Origin: MSPOR6 sp964652195
Lineage (GTDB): Bacteria; Poribacteria; WGA-4E; WGA-3G
Reading direction: 5' to 3'
Assembly (NCBI GenBank): GCA_964652195.1
Contig: CAZZBB010000070.1
Span: 67,792-131,791 of the forward strand
DNA: 64,000 nucleotides
This document shows positions 53,099 to 61,370 of the stretch, in pieces. The translations under genes and the position numbers were made by a program. The notes below the pieces were generated by a model. That model was not told the DNA's origin. It searched no databases and saw nothing but the letters and a program-made list of their open reading frames with translations. Numbering within the stretch: position 1 is the first letter of the stretch; each line of letters begins with the position of its first letter.

Positions 53099-53799
53099 TG
53101 AGTATTGACAAATCAACATTACAAAGTGACTTTGAAAATACCGGATTCGCAATTGTACCTAATCTGTTTTCTCGGGACGAAGCACAACGACTAAAGCAGG
53201 AATGTATTGATATTCTAAAGGTCGTAAAAGAAGAGACAGGTCATGATGTAGGTCATGGAGTTTATGTAGGATTAGCTGCGCGAAGTCCAGTATTTCAAGA
53301 AGCTGTAGGTGATGGACGTTTACTTGATGTATTAGAGAAGATACTTGCACCGAATATCGAATTTCTTAGTGATAAAGTCGTATTTAAAAGTGAAGACACG
53401 ACCTTTGCAAGTCCATGGCATCAAGATTGGCACTATTGGCATGGTGCTCATAAATTCTCTATTTGGGTAGCTCTGGATGATGCTACTGTGGATAATGGCT
53501 GTCTAAAACTCTTTCCAGGTTCACATAAATCCGCAATCGTACATGATGGTGATGCAAGTGATGGACACGGTTTTGGCAATAGACTTAGACCAGATGCAGT
53601 AGATGAAAACCTCGCTGTAACCGCTGAAATAGAAGCAGGTGGTGCGGTCTTCTTTCATGACCTTACACTCCATTCAAGTCATCCGAACATCTCTGGCGAA
53701 GAAAGATGGGTATGGATACCCACTTATCGCGATGCTAAAGCGGAGGATAACGATTATCCATGGGCTGTTGCAGCGAAAGTAGTACGTGGGGATAATTAA
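53098..53799 (+). CDS. phytanoyl-CoA dioxygenase (PhyH) family protein
   Basis: 233-aa Fe(II)/2-oxoglutarate oxygenase-like protein. Metal site: H-x-D in PWHQDWHYWHG and the distal His in DLTLHSSHPN, with Arg in EERWVWIP for 2-oxoglutarate. FPGSHKS is a PhyH signature. Translationally coupled to the preceding dehydrogenase. The pairing suggests the oxygenase acts on the same substrate or its derivative (inference). Confidence 0.88.
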   Translation: MSIDKSTLQSDFENTGFAIVPNLFSRDEAQRLKQECIDILKVVKEETGHDVGHGVYVGLAARSPVFQEAVGDGRLLDVLEKILAPNIEFLSDKVVFKSEDTTFASPWHQDWHYWHGAHKFSIWVALDDATVDNGCLKLFPGSHKSAIVHDGDASDGHGFGNRLRPDAVDENLAVTAEIEAGGAVFFHDLTLHSSHPNISGEERWVWIPTYRDAKAEDNDYPWAVAAKVVRGDN

Positions 53800-53857
53800 A
53801 TAGACCATTTATAAATTACGATTACACAAGTGAGAATACTGAATAACAGGAGAGAAA

Positions 53858-54712
53858 ATGTTTAAAAATCTAAGTACAGGTGCTATCGGTATAAGTGCCA
53901 ACATGTTGGAAGGTTTGGAACTGGCAAAGAATGCAGGTTTTGAAGGATTGGACATTAATATCGGTGAAGCACATCAGTTAGCAGAAGAACACTCAGTACA
54001 ATACGTTAAAGACCTATGGTCAGATGCTGGAATTAAGATGGGCGGATGGGGATTTGGCGTCAATTGGCGCGGTTCTGATTCGGATTATTATGCAGGTTTA
54101 GGTCATCTCCCTCAACGCGCAGAATTCGCTGCTGAACTCGGTTGTTTCCGTACGAATAGTGTTGTAGGCCCATCATCCAACGATATGACTTTTCAGGAAA
54201 ACTGGAATTTTACGGTCAAACGTCTACGTTCTGTTGCTGAAATACTCAAGGATTATGGACATTCATTAGGTCTGGAATTCATTGGTCCAGCTACAAGTCG
54301 AAAGGGTGCAAAACATCTCTTTGCATATTCAATGGATGCAATGTTAGGATTAGCTGCAGCTATCGGTACAGGAAATGTGGGGCTGTTATTTGATACATGG
54401 CATTGGTACACCTGTCACTCGACTTTAGATGATGTACGAAAACTATCTGCATCAGATGTTGTTTATGTTCATATCAACGATGCTCCTGATGGTATTGAAA
54501 CGAATGAACAGATAGACAATATTCGTTGTTTACCGGCTGAGACGGGGGTAATCCCTCTCACAGAACTGATGCAAATTCTTGCTGAAATTGGATATGATGG
54601 TCCAGTAACCCCTGAACCCTTTAGTAAAAAAATCGGTGAAATGGAACCCACAGATGCAGCAAAAGCAACTGCGGAATCTTTAGATCAGGTATGGGAAAAC
54701 GCGGGGTTGTAA
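53858..54712 (+). CDS. sugar phosphate isomerase/epimerase (TIM barrel)
   Basis: 284-aa AP-endonuclease-2/xylose-isomerase-like TIM-barrel protein. Seen: start SANMLEGLELAKNAGFEGLD, the metal-site strands GLEFIGP, LLFDTWHWY (Asp and His) and VYVHINDAPDG, ending TPEPFSKK with a metal Glu. It isomerises or epimerises a keto-sugar, or forms part of sugar/inositol catabolism; the substrate is unknown. AGGAGAG lies before the ATG. Confidence 0.87.
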   Translation: MFKNLSTGAIGISANMLEGLELAKNAGFEGLDINIGEAHQLAEEHSVQYVKDLWSDAGIKMGGWGFGVNWRGSDSDYYAGLGHLPQRAEFAAELGCFRTNSVVGPSSNDMTFQENWNFTVKRLRSVAEILKDYGHSLGLEFIGPATSRKGAKHLFAYSMDAMLGLAAAIGTGNVGLLFDTWHWYTCHSTLDDVRKLSASDVVYVHINDAPDGIETNEQIDNIRCLPAETGVIPLTELMQILAEIGYDGPVTPEPFSKKIGEMEPTDAAKATAESLDQVWENAGL

Positions 54713-54744
54713 ACGTCAACTGAATTACATGAGAAGGACACAAT

Positions 54745-55551
54745 GTGAACTTAATTGATAAAGATGTTATTCTTGCCATTACACAAAAATGGGAAGGGGA
54801 TCGGTTTCCAGATGGACGTCCACGCGTTCCTGATGACATTCTACAACGAATGAAAGCCATTACTATTGAGCAAGCGTGGGGAGTTTTACATGGTAACGGC
54901 TATAAATACCAATTTGCTGGTGAGTGGATGAACCTACATCCTGACAGAATTCTGGTTGGAAGAGCAGTAACCTGTGCGTTTGTTCCAATTCGTCCTGATT
55001 TCAATGACGCCATTTCGCAACAAGGTGAAAAAGAGGGACGCGTTGGAGGACAAAACTCTTGGGTGATTGACACTCTTGTAGAAGATGATGTCATTGTTGT
55101 AGATTTATTCGGTAAAGTCAAAGAAGGTACTTTTGCAGGGGACAACCTTGGGAACTCTATCTATGCAAAAACCGGTACAGGAATGGTTATTGATGGTGGT
55201 ATTCGAGATTTAGATGGGATCTATGAGCTACCAGATTTTTCTACTTTTGTTCGAGGCGTAGATCCGACGGGGATAGCGGATGTCACACTCACTGGTATTA
55301 ATATACCTATTCGTATTCCTGAAGCCACTGTATTACCCGGTGATGTAGTATTAGGTAGACGTGGAGGAGTAATATTCATACCTCCCCAATTTGCACAACA
55401 GGTTGTAGAACAAGGTGAAGAGGTTAACTTACGAGACCGTTTTGGACATCAACGATTACGAGAAGGAATCTATACACCAGGTGAAATTGATAGAAAATGG
55501 AGTGAGGAGATTGAGAAGGATTTTGAAAAATGGCAATCTACTCAAGAATAA
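54745..55551 (+). CDS. RraA family protein (aldolase-like)
   Basis: 268-aa RraA/HMG-aldolase fold protein. The hallmark GTGMVIDGGIRDLDGI (D-G-x-R-D region) and GDNLGNSIYAK are present. Members include 4-hydroxy-4-methyl-2-oxoglutarate aldolase and the RNase E regulator RraA. The length (about 60 residues longer than E. coli RraA) and the sugar-catabolic context favour an aldolase role. Starts at GTG with GAGAAGGA upstream. Confidence 0.87.
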   Translation: MNLIDKDVILAITQKWEGDRFPDGRPRVPDDILQRMKAITIEQAWGVLHGNGYKYQFAGEWMNLHPDRILVGRAVTCAFVPIRPDFNDAISQQGEKEGRVGGQNSWVIDTLVEDDVIVVDLFGKVKEGTFAGDNLGNSIYAKTGTGMVIDGGIRDLDGIYELPDFSTFVRGVDPTGIADVTLTGINIPIRIPEATVLPGDVVLGRRGGVIFIPPQFAQQVVEQGEEVNLRDRFGHQRLREGIYTPGEIDRKWSEEIEKDFEKWQSTQE

Positions 55552-55596
55552 TACAAACTACAGTCTCACATCCATTTTCGAAAGGTGACCTCTAAA

Positions 55597-56307
55597 TTGC
55601 GTGAATATTCTGAAATACTTGATCGGTTAAATGAACTCGACCTACCAAAAAAATTAATCGGAACAGTTTATGACTATCCCATCTATAAACTGTACCTACA
55701 ATCATCAACCAAAACTCATAAGCATGTATTAATTACAAGTGGGTTACACGGTGATGAACCTGGAGGTATTGAAGCATCATTACAATTCTTAACAAGAGAT
55801 AACTCAAACCTTTTAAAATCATTTAACTTTACTGTGACACCGTGTATCAATCCTTACGGTTATGTTCATAATACCCGTGAAAATAGAGATGGTGTAGATA
55901 TCAATCGAATGTTCGAGAGTGATGAAATTAGAGAGGTAATGATAATAAAAGAAGCATTGGATAATACACAATTCTCAATTACAATTGATTTTCACGAAGA
56001 TTATGACGCAACGGGTTTTTATTTGTATGAGGGGAAAGATGATGAGAAATTGATCGGTCCTACAATTGTCAAAAAAGTCACCTCAATCGGTCCAATTGAC
56101 CTGGAAGATTCTGGTGAAGATACAACACCTGTTGTTAAAGGTGTTTATAATGTTTCTTCGAAATGGGGAACTAAAGGTTTAGCACCCTACTTATTACATT
56201 TTCATACGAAACATGTTCTCATCACCGAGACACCGACCTCATGGCAAATTGATAAACGCGCTGCACTTCATTTAGGACTTTTAGATGCTGCATTGACATA
56301 CTATTAA
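55597..56307 (+). CDS. M14-like zinc carboxypeptidase/aspartoacylase family
   Basis: About 236-aa zinc hydrolase. The metal site H-x-x-E is in ITSGLHGDEPGG and the third ligand is the His in TIDFHEDYDATGF. GVDINRMF fits the substrate-carboxylate-binding loop. It is shorter than secreted carboxypeptidases and closest to succinylglutamate desuccinylase/aspartoacylase and MpaA-like enzymes; the substrate is unknown. The start is uncertain: TTG 55597 has AAAGGTGA 8 nt upstream, whereas GTG 55585 lacks a site. Confidence 0.8.
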   Translation: MREYSEILDRLNELDLPKKLIGTVYDYPIYKLYLQSSTKTHKHVLITSGLHGDEPGGIEASLQFLTRDNSNLLKSFNFTVTPCINPYGYVHNTRENRDGVDINRMFESDEIREVMIIKEALDNTQFSITIDFHEDYDATGFYLYEGKDDEKLIGPTIVKKVTSIGPIDLEDSGEDTTPVVKGVYNVSSKWGTKGLAPYLLHFHTKHVLITETPTSWQIDKRAALHLGLLDAALTYY

Positions 56308-56318
56308 GAGGAATATCT

Positions 56319-57578
56319 ATGGAGACACAACCAAATCTATCGAATGTAAATACCGCTTCTTCACCATCACAATTGAAGATAACTGATATGCGAATAGTAC
56401 GTACCCAAGTAGGGGGACCAATCCTAAAGTTAGACACGAATCAAGGAATCCATGGTCTTGGGGAAGTGCGGGATGGTGCAAGTCCAACTTATGCTTTAAT
56501 GCTGAAAAGTCGAATTATTGGAGAAAACCCATGTAATGTTGATAAGATTTTCAGGCAAATAAAGCAGTTTGGACACCATGCACGCCAAGGGGGTGGTGTA
56601 TGCGGAATTGAGATGGCATTGATGGACCTGACAGGTAAAGCTTACGGAGTACCGTGTTATCAACTTGCTGGTGGAAAATTCAGAAATAAGATACGGTGTT
56701 ATAGTGACACGCCATCTCTAAAAGACGCAGAAGCAATGGGGAACATTCTTCAGGAACGTATTGATAGAGGCTTCACTTTTCTGAAGATGGATATAGGTGT
56801 TGGATTACTTCGTGGATTAGATGGTACACTTTCTGCCCCAGATGGTAATTTAGATACAAATTCACTGATGCATCCATTCACAGGTATTCGTCTAACAGAG
56901 AAAGGGATAAGTATCCTGTGTGAGTATGTTGAAACGGTTCGAAGTATAATAGGTTATGAAATTCCATTGGCAGTAGATCATTTTGGACATATTGGAATTG
57001 AAGATTGTATTAGGCTTGCCAGAGCATTGGAGAAATACAATTTAGCATGGTTGGAGGATATGGTACCGTGGCAATTTACAGATCAATACGTGAGACTATC
57101 TAATTCTTGTGCAACCCCTATCTGTACAGGTGAGGATATCTACTGTAAAGAGGATTTTATACCATTATTTGAAAGTCGGGGAATTGCAGTATGCCATCCT
57201 GATATTGCAACCTCAGGTGGGATTTTAGAAACAAAGAAGATAGGCGATCTTGCAGAAGAGTATGGAATCGCCATGGCACTTCACATGGCAGGTACACCGG
57301 TATGTGCCATGGCAAGTGTCCATTGTGCAGCAGCGACTTCGAATTTTTTGGTATTAGAGAATCATTCCGTCGATAATCCGTGGTGGGATGAGATGGTAAC
57401 AGGATTGCCAAATCCAATTATACAGGATGGATATATCACAGTTCCAGATACACCGGGGTTGGGTATTGAGTTGAATGAAGAGGTTATCAAAGAACATCTA
57501 CATGCAGATGAACTTGGATATTTTGTTTCTACTCCCCAATGGGATAACGAACGTTCACATGATAGATTGTGGAGTTAG
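56319..57578 (+). CDS. mandelate racemase/muconate lactonizing enzyme family protein
   Basis: 419-aa enolase-superfamily enzyme. Seen: FLKMDIGV (base Lys-x-Asp), AVDHFGH (metal Asp), WLEDMVPW and CTGEDIYCKEDF (metal Glu residues), and LHMAGTPVCAM (His region). The barrel's capping domain starts IKITDMRIVRTQVGG-like. It most likely dehydrates or epimerises a sugar acid; specificity is not determinable. Last gene of the plus-strand block, tail-to-tail (2 bp apart) with the following module. Confidence 0.88.
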   Translation: METQPNLSNVNTASSPSQLKITDMRIVRTQVGGPILKLDTNQGIHGLGEVRDGASPTYALMLKSRIIGENPCNVDKIFRQIKQFGHHARQGGGVCGIEMALMDLTGKAYGVPCYQLAGGKFRNKIRCYSDTPSLKDAEAMGNILQERIDRGFTFLKMDIGVGLLRGLDGTLSAPDGNLDTNSLMHPFTGIRLTEKGISILCEYVETVRSIIGYEIPLAVDHFGHIGIEDCIRLARALEKYNLAWLEDMVPWQFTDQYVRLSNSCATPICTGEDIYCKEDFIPLFESRGIAVCHPDIATSGGILETKKIGDLAEEYGIAMALHMAGTPVCAMASVHCAAATSNFLVLENHSVDNPWWDEMVTGLPNPIIQDGYITVPDTPGLGIELNEEVIKEHLHADELGYFVSTPQWDNERSHDRLWS

Positions 57579-57580
57579 GG

Positions 57581-58051
57581 TTAAGGATTAGGCAATAATA
57601 CCGAAAGTTTTGTTCCACACTTTGCAGTCTTGATATCAGATGTAATACCCAAAGATGCGATTCTGGATTGAGGCTTTTTCAATTGTCTTACCTCAAATCT
57701 TGAAATACCATTATGGAATAGTATAGGAATACAGATTGCTTCTACGTTATTTGGGATATAATCAGTAGCAAAAGCAAGACCACCTTTTGATTGTTTAACT
57801 GCCTTATGTGCTTCTGCGTTACCTCCCTTGAGTTCCATTGGTACTACAACAAACTTACTTGACAGGTCAAAGTAGAAGAGTATACATTCGCAATATTTCT
57901 CATCCTCCTGCCCATCTGGAAATACAGAATCAAGATTAACAATTACTCTATCATCCTCTGAAACATTAGTGAGGTTAACACTACATCGACCTCTAAATAA
58001 GTGCTCTTCGCCGATTTGAGTTCGGATACTCTCAAGTATCTCACTCGCCAC
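57581..58051 (-). CDS. small PD-(D/E)xK-like partner of ATPase
   Basis: 156-aa protein of no family I know. A possible nuclease core is visible: strand ending in Asp62 (LFYFDLSSK), then MELKGG with Glu73-x-Lys75, and a following helix containing Lys (AHKAVKQSKGG), the arrangement of a PD-(D/E)xK endonuclease. This is an inference from the motif alone. It overlaps the upstream ATPase gene by 11 bp, so the two products are almost certainly made and act together. Confidence 0.6.
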   Translation of the reverse strand: MASEILESIRTQIGEEHLFRGRCSVNLTNVSEDDRVIVNLDSVFPDGQEDEKYCECILFYFDLSSKFVVVPMELKGGNAEAHKAVKQSKGGLAFATDYIPNNVEAICIPILFHNGISRFEVRQLKKPQSRIASLGITSDIKTAKCGTKLSVLLPNP

Positions 58052-59471
58052 TCGTATTATCTCCTGTTTTTTCCATGCGTAATGTCCTTAGATCTACAGA
58101 CTGATTGTATAATCCTTCAGCAACTTCCCCAAAATCAATCGGTTCAAACCCGTTAATTTGATCAAATTTTATCTCCTCCACTGGTTTGTCGGTATGAAAC
58201 CACCATGTACCGACTTCTTCTGCTGTCAACCAAGTGGCTGGTTCGGTTTGATTCTTACCTAATTTCATTACTTCCCCCTCACGAACTAAGTTTCCAACCT
58301 GTTCAAGAAGCCAGTCGCTATGAGTTGTAATAATTACACGTACACCGGCACGAACCAATCGAGCAAGCGTTATAGCTACATGCGTTTGTGCTTTGGGATG
58401 TAGGTGTGATTCAGGTTCTTCAATTATGAGTGTATCCCCGGGTTTGACAACACCACGTAGGAACAATACCAAAGGGGCAAGACCTGTTACCATTGATGAT
58501 GATTGACTCATGCGTAAAGCATGTTCAGTATTCAGTGGTTGGTAGAGAATTTGTGGATATCCGATTCCTGCAGGCCGTAGGACTTTAATCTCTCCACGCA
58601 ACACCTCGTTTTCTAATTCTTTAGCAATTTCTACTATTTCACTTGATGGTGTTTTATGATTTTCGTAGTTAATTATGTGCTTGAGAAAATCTGCCAAGAT
58701 ACGAGTAAGTGTGGATTTATCTGAAGTGTGTTCCATATTGATGTCAGTTGCACGATCTACAAGTGAACTGGTAATTAACCCATGGGTTTCCATAATACCT
58801 ATTTGGGAAGCAGGAAGGAAGTATGAATTCGATTCAGAATATTTAGGAAATCTCAATAGTGCCCCGAATTCTTCTAAATCCATATTATTATCAACATCTT
58901 GCTGAGAGGATTTTATAACCAGTTCAGGGTTTACATGTCCATCTATCTGAGTACATGATTCTGAATTTTGCAGTTTATAGTTCCAGAAGGATTGGTTATT
59001 ATCATAGACCTCAAGAGATACAGACATATCATTCTTTGTAAACCGTCTTATATCCGTAATTGACTTAAGATTATAATTTTCTTTCAGTTGGTTCGTGACT
59101 ACATCTGAGTCATTAATAATTTTTAAGACCTGCATACATATCCATTTTGGAAGATCAGCATATATAAACACCCGATCTAATGTATTTAATTTAGTAAGCA
59201 TCTCATAGGTTTCATCATCAAGACCTTCCTTATGCCTAAACCTTGACTGTCTTAATAGTAATATAATACTTTCTGGAATAGGAACTCGTGAAATCCCTTC
59301 AAAAGCACGTTCCAATGCATAAATGAGCGTAGCAAGGTATGTCTTACCTGTGTTGCTCTCACCGACAAAAATGGTAAGTGGACGTAGATCTATATCTGCC
59401 TTTTCTATCGGTCCGAAATTTTCAACCAAAATGTTGATATTAAGGGTTTGCGTGCCTTTATCTTCGCGCAT
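58041..59471 (-). CDS. OLD/RecF-type AAA ATPase
   Basis: 476-aa ABC-class ATPase like AAA_15/AAA_21 (OLD/RecF-like) proteins. Walker A GESNTGKT (37-44). ABC-signature-like SSSMVTGLAPL. Walker B LIIEEPESHLHPKAQ. Switch His in ITTHSDWLLEQV. A long insertion between these halves is typical. There is no C-terminal TOPRIM domain, which OLD nucleases have. Coupled by overlap to the small PD-(D/E)xK-like protein. Such ATPase-effector pairs are usually phage-defence systems (established for PARIS, Septu and others); this pairing is not one I recognise. Confidence 0.8.
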   Translation of the reverse strand: MREDKGTQTLNINILVENFGPIEKADIDLRPLTIFVGESNTGKTYLATLIYALERAFEGISRVPIPESIILLLRQSRFRHKEGLDDETYEMLTKLNTLDRVFIYADLPKWICMQVLKIINDSDVVTNQLKENYNLKSITDIRRFTKNDMSVSLEVYDNNQSFWNYKLQNSESCTQIDGHVNPELVIKSSQQDVDNNMDLEEFGALLRFPKYSESNSYFLPASQIGIMETHGLITSSLVDRATDINMEHTSDKSTLTRILADFLKHIINYENHKTPSSEIVEIAKELENEVLRGEIKVLRPAGIGYPQILYQPLNTEHALRMSQSSSMVTGLAPLVLFLRGVVKPGDTLIIEEPESHLHPKAQTHVAITLARLVRAGVRVIITTHSDWLLEQVGNLVREGEVMKLGKNQTEPATWLTAEEVGTWWFHTDKPVEEIKFDQINGFEPIDFGEVAEGLYNQSVDLRTLRMEKTGDNTSGE

Positions 59472-59542
59472 TTATATCCTCATATTGAAATGACCTAACT
59501 TTTTATATATAACGACAGTCAATGGCAAAGTAGGAAGCACGT

Positions 59543-60331
59543 CTATCGTTTGATGTTTGCCCATGTAGTTGTGACTCGTCCACGAGCCGATACATCAAGG
59601 GTTTCATTGATAATCTTCTGAATATCCGCTTCTGATAAAGCATAGTTAGCTAACATGAGTTCATCCATACTTCCTCGAAAGAATCTTGGGCAACATGCAT
59701 TTGCTTCACCACCAAACTTCAATGCTCTATCAGGTGCACTTCTACCTGGACCTTTTTGTGGGATCACTTTCCCATCGTGTTCACCGTTGAAATAAAATCT
59801 TGCTTCGCTACCATCCCATACAAGTGCAACATGTGACCACTCTTTTGCTTTTATCTTCCCATCAGATATATGATATCCTGGTGAGGTAGTGTCATAAAAA
59901 TAGTATGCAAGTTGACCTGCTCCCGGTTCAATTTGTAGATAATAACTGTTTTTATAGAAGATTGTCCCTTTATTTTCCTGTCCTCCGGCTGGGAGTTCAT
60001 CAGGAAATACCCATGCCATCATTGTAATCGCTGCATCAATATCTATTTCATTTGAATTGGGAACTTCAATGAATTGTGGTTTTCCCACTTCACCTGACAT
60101 TTTTATTGCCTTCCCAAGGATACCATCTGTCCATTTAATATCTCCGTTAATTTCACCTTCTAAACCAGCGGTTGCGTCTTTAACTTTATTTCCACTTCCT
60201 TCATCAAGATGCCACACATATAACTTTTTGCCGAGTTGTGCTTGATTTCCTTTACCTCCAGCTGTGAACCCGTCATTGCAAATGGTTATACTAAGAAAAA
60301 GAATCAATATTATCCAAATATGGAACTTCAT
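59543..60331 (-). CDS. secreted LamG domain protein
   Basis: 262 aa. Signal peptide (IWIILILFLSITICNDGFT), then one LamG/concanavalin domain (VWHLDEGSGNKVKDA, ITMMAWVFPDELP, WSHVALVWDGSEARFYFNGE, GSMDELMLANYALSEADIQK). The C-terminus (RVTTTWANIKR) matches the tails of the LamG proteins at 47050 and 60476. Probably exported and glycan- or surface-binding. Followed upstream by a related gene at 60476. Confidence 0.88.
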   Translation of the reverse strand: MKFHIWIILILFLSITICNDGFTAGGKGNQAQLGKKLYVWHLDEGSGNKVKDATAGLEGEINGDIKWTDGILGKAIKMSGEVGKPQFIEVPNSNEIDIDAAITMMAWVFPDELPAGGQENKGTIFYKNSYYLQIEPGAGQLAYYFYDTTSPGYHISDGKIKAKEWSHVALVWDGSEARFYFNGEHDGKVIPQKGPGRSAPDRALKFGGEANACCPRFFRGSMDELMLANYALSEADIQKIINETLDVSARGRVTTTWANIKR

Positions 60332-60475
60332 TGTACTCCTCCAGAATGTAATTATGTTAATATTGGTAATGTGACAGGATTAACTATAGTATCTGAGGTA
60401 GTGGGTAGATAGATTACCTACCCATGGGTTAAGTTAGAGAAGTGCTATAGCGAATTACAGTAGTGAAAGTAATAA

Positions 60476-61246
60476 TTATTCTTTAATATCACCCCAAGTT
60501 GTAGCCAATTTCCCACCCGGAGATACATCAAAAAACACACCTTTATTCATATCACTGTTGATTTCATCTTCTGATAAAGCACGGCTGTAAACAGCAACTT
60601 CATCAACCATACCGATCATTCCTTCAAGATTTGTCTGCCCTTTTCCTATATGAAAGACTACATCCACGCTGGTAATCTTACCTGCAGGTGGTTTGAATTC
60701 AACATCTAATTTTCCATCAATATATTGACGTATCATATCACCATCATAGGTTGATGACACATGATGCCATTCTTTTAAGGCAGGTTTAATCGTCTGTTTG
60801 TTCCGAGTTCCTTTCCAACCACTTATGTCAATCCACGTTTCAATTTGTGGTGCACCTGTAAACCGAGCACTCCATTGTAGACAATATCCACCTTGGTTAC
60901 CTGGGGTTCTACGTCCCATAAGGTTTGAATCCCCTTGAGATTCTTCTGGAAAAAACCAAGCCTGGATTGTAAGTTGATCAGTTATATCAAGTTCAGGAAC
61001 TGCACCAATCTCAACGAATTTTCCAGTTCCGTCAAGATGTAAACAACCCCCGAATTTTCCATCCTTTGACCAAGTTGCTCCATTAAAGGTTGCTTCAAGA
61101 TTGTTACCACTTGCATCTTTAGCTGTATTTCCTGTCCCTTCGTCAAAAGGAAAATACATCATGAGATCCTTATCATCATTAATACCCCATGCAGCATAAG
61201 AAAGGGTAATAAAAAGGATAAGTACTGAAATAGATATGGTTTTCAT
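60476..61246 (-). CDS. secreted LamG domain protein
   Basis: 256 aa. Signal peptide (ISVLILFITLSYAAWG), one LamG/concanavalin domain (MMYFPFDEGTGNTAKDASGN, LTIQAWFFPE, WHHVSSTYDGDMIRQYIDGK, MVDEVAVYSRALSEDEIN). It ends KLATTWGDIKE, the third instance of this C-terminal motif. Same orientation and domain layout as 59543, from which it is separated by 144 bp, but not a close copy. Secreted binding function is inferred. Confidence 0.88.
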   Translation of the reverse strand: MKTISISVLILFITLSYAAWGINDDKDLMMYFPFDEGTGNTAKDASGNNLEATFNGATWSKDGKFGGCLHLDGTGKFVEIGAVPELDITDQLTIQAWFFPEESQGDSNLMGRRTPGNQGGYCLQWSARFTGAPQIETWIDISGWKGTRNKQTIKPALKEWHHVSSTYDGDMIRQYIDGKLDVEFKPPAGKITSVDVVFHIGKGQTNLEGMIGMVDEVAVYSRALSEDEINSDMNKGVFFDVSPGGKLATTWGDIKE

Positions 61247-61370
61247 TACCGAATACTCCTTATTGTGTTGGTTAATACATGTCCAGAATCTATATTAACA
61301 GTTATACCAGTGTAGTATCTGACATTTTTAGTTAGAATATGTTCGATTCAAGTTACAACGCTAATTACAT

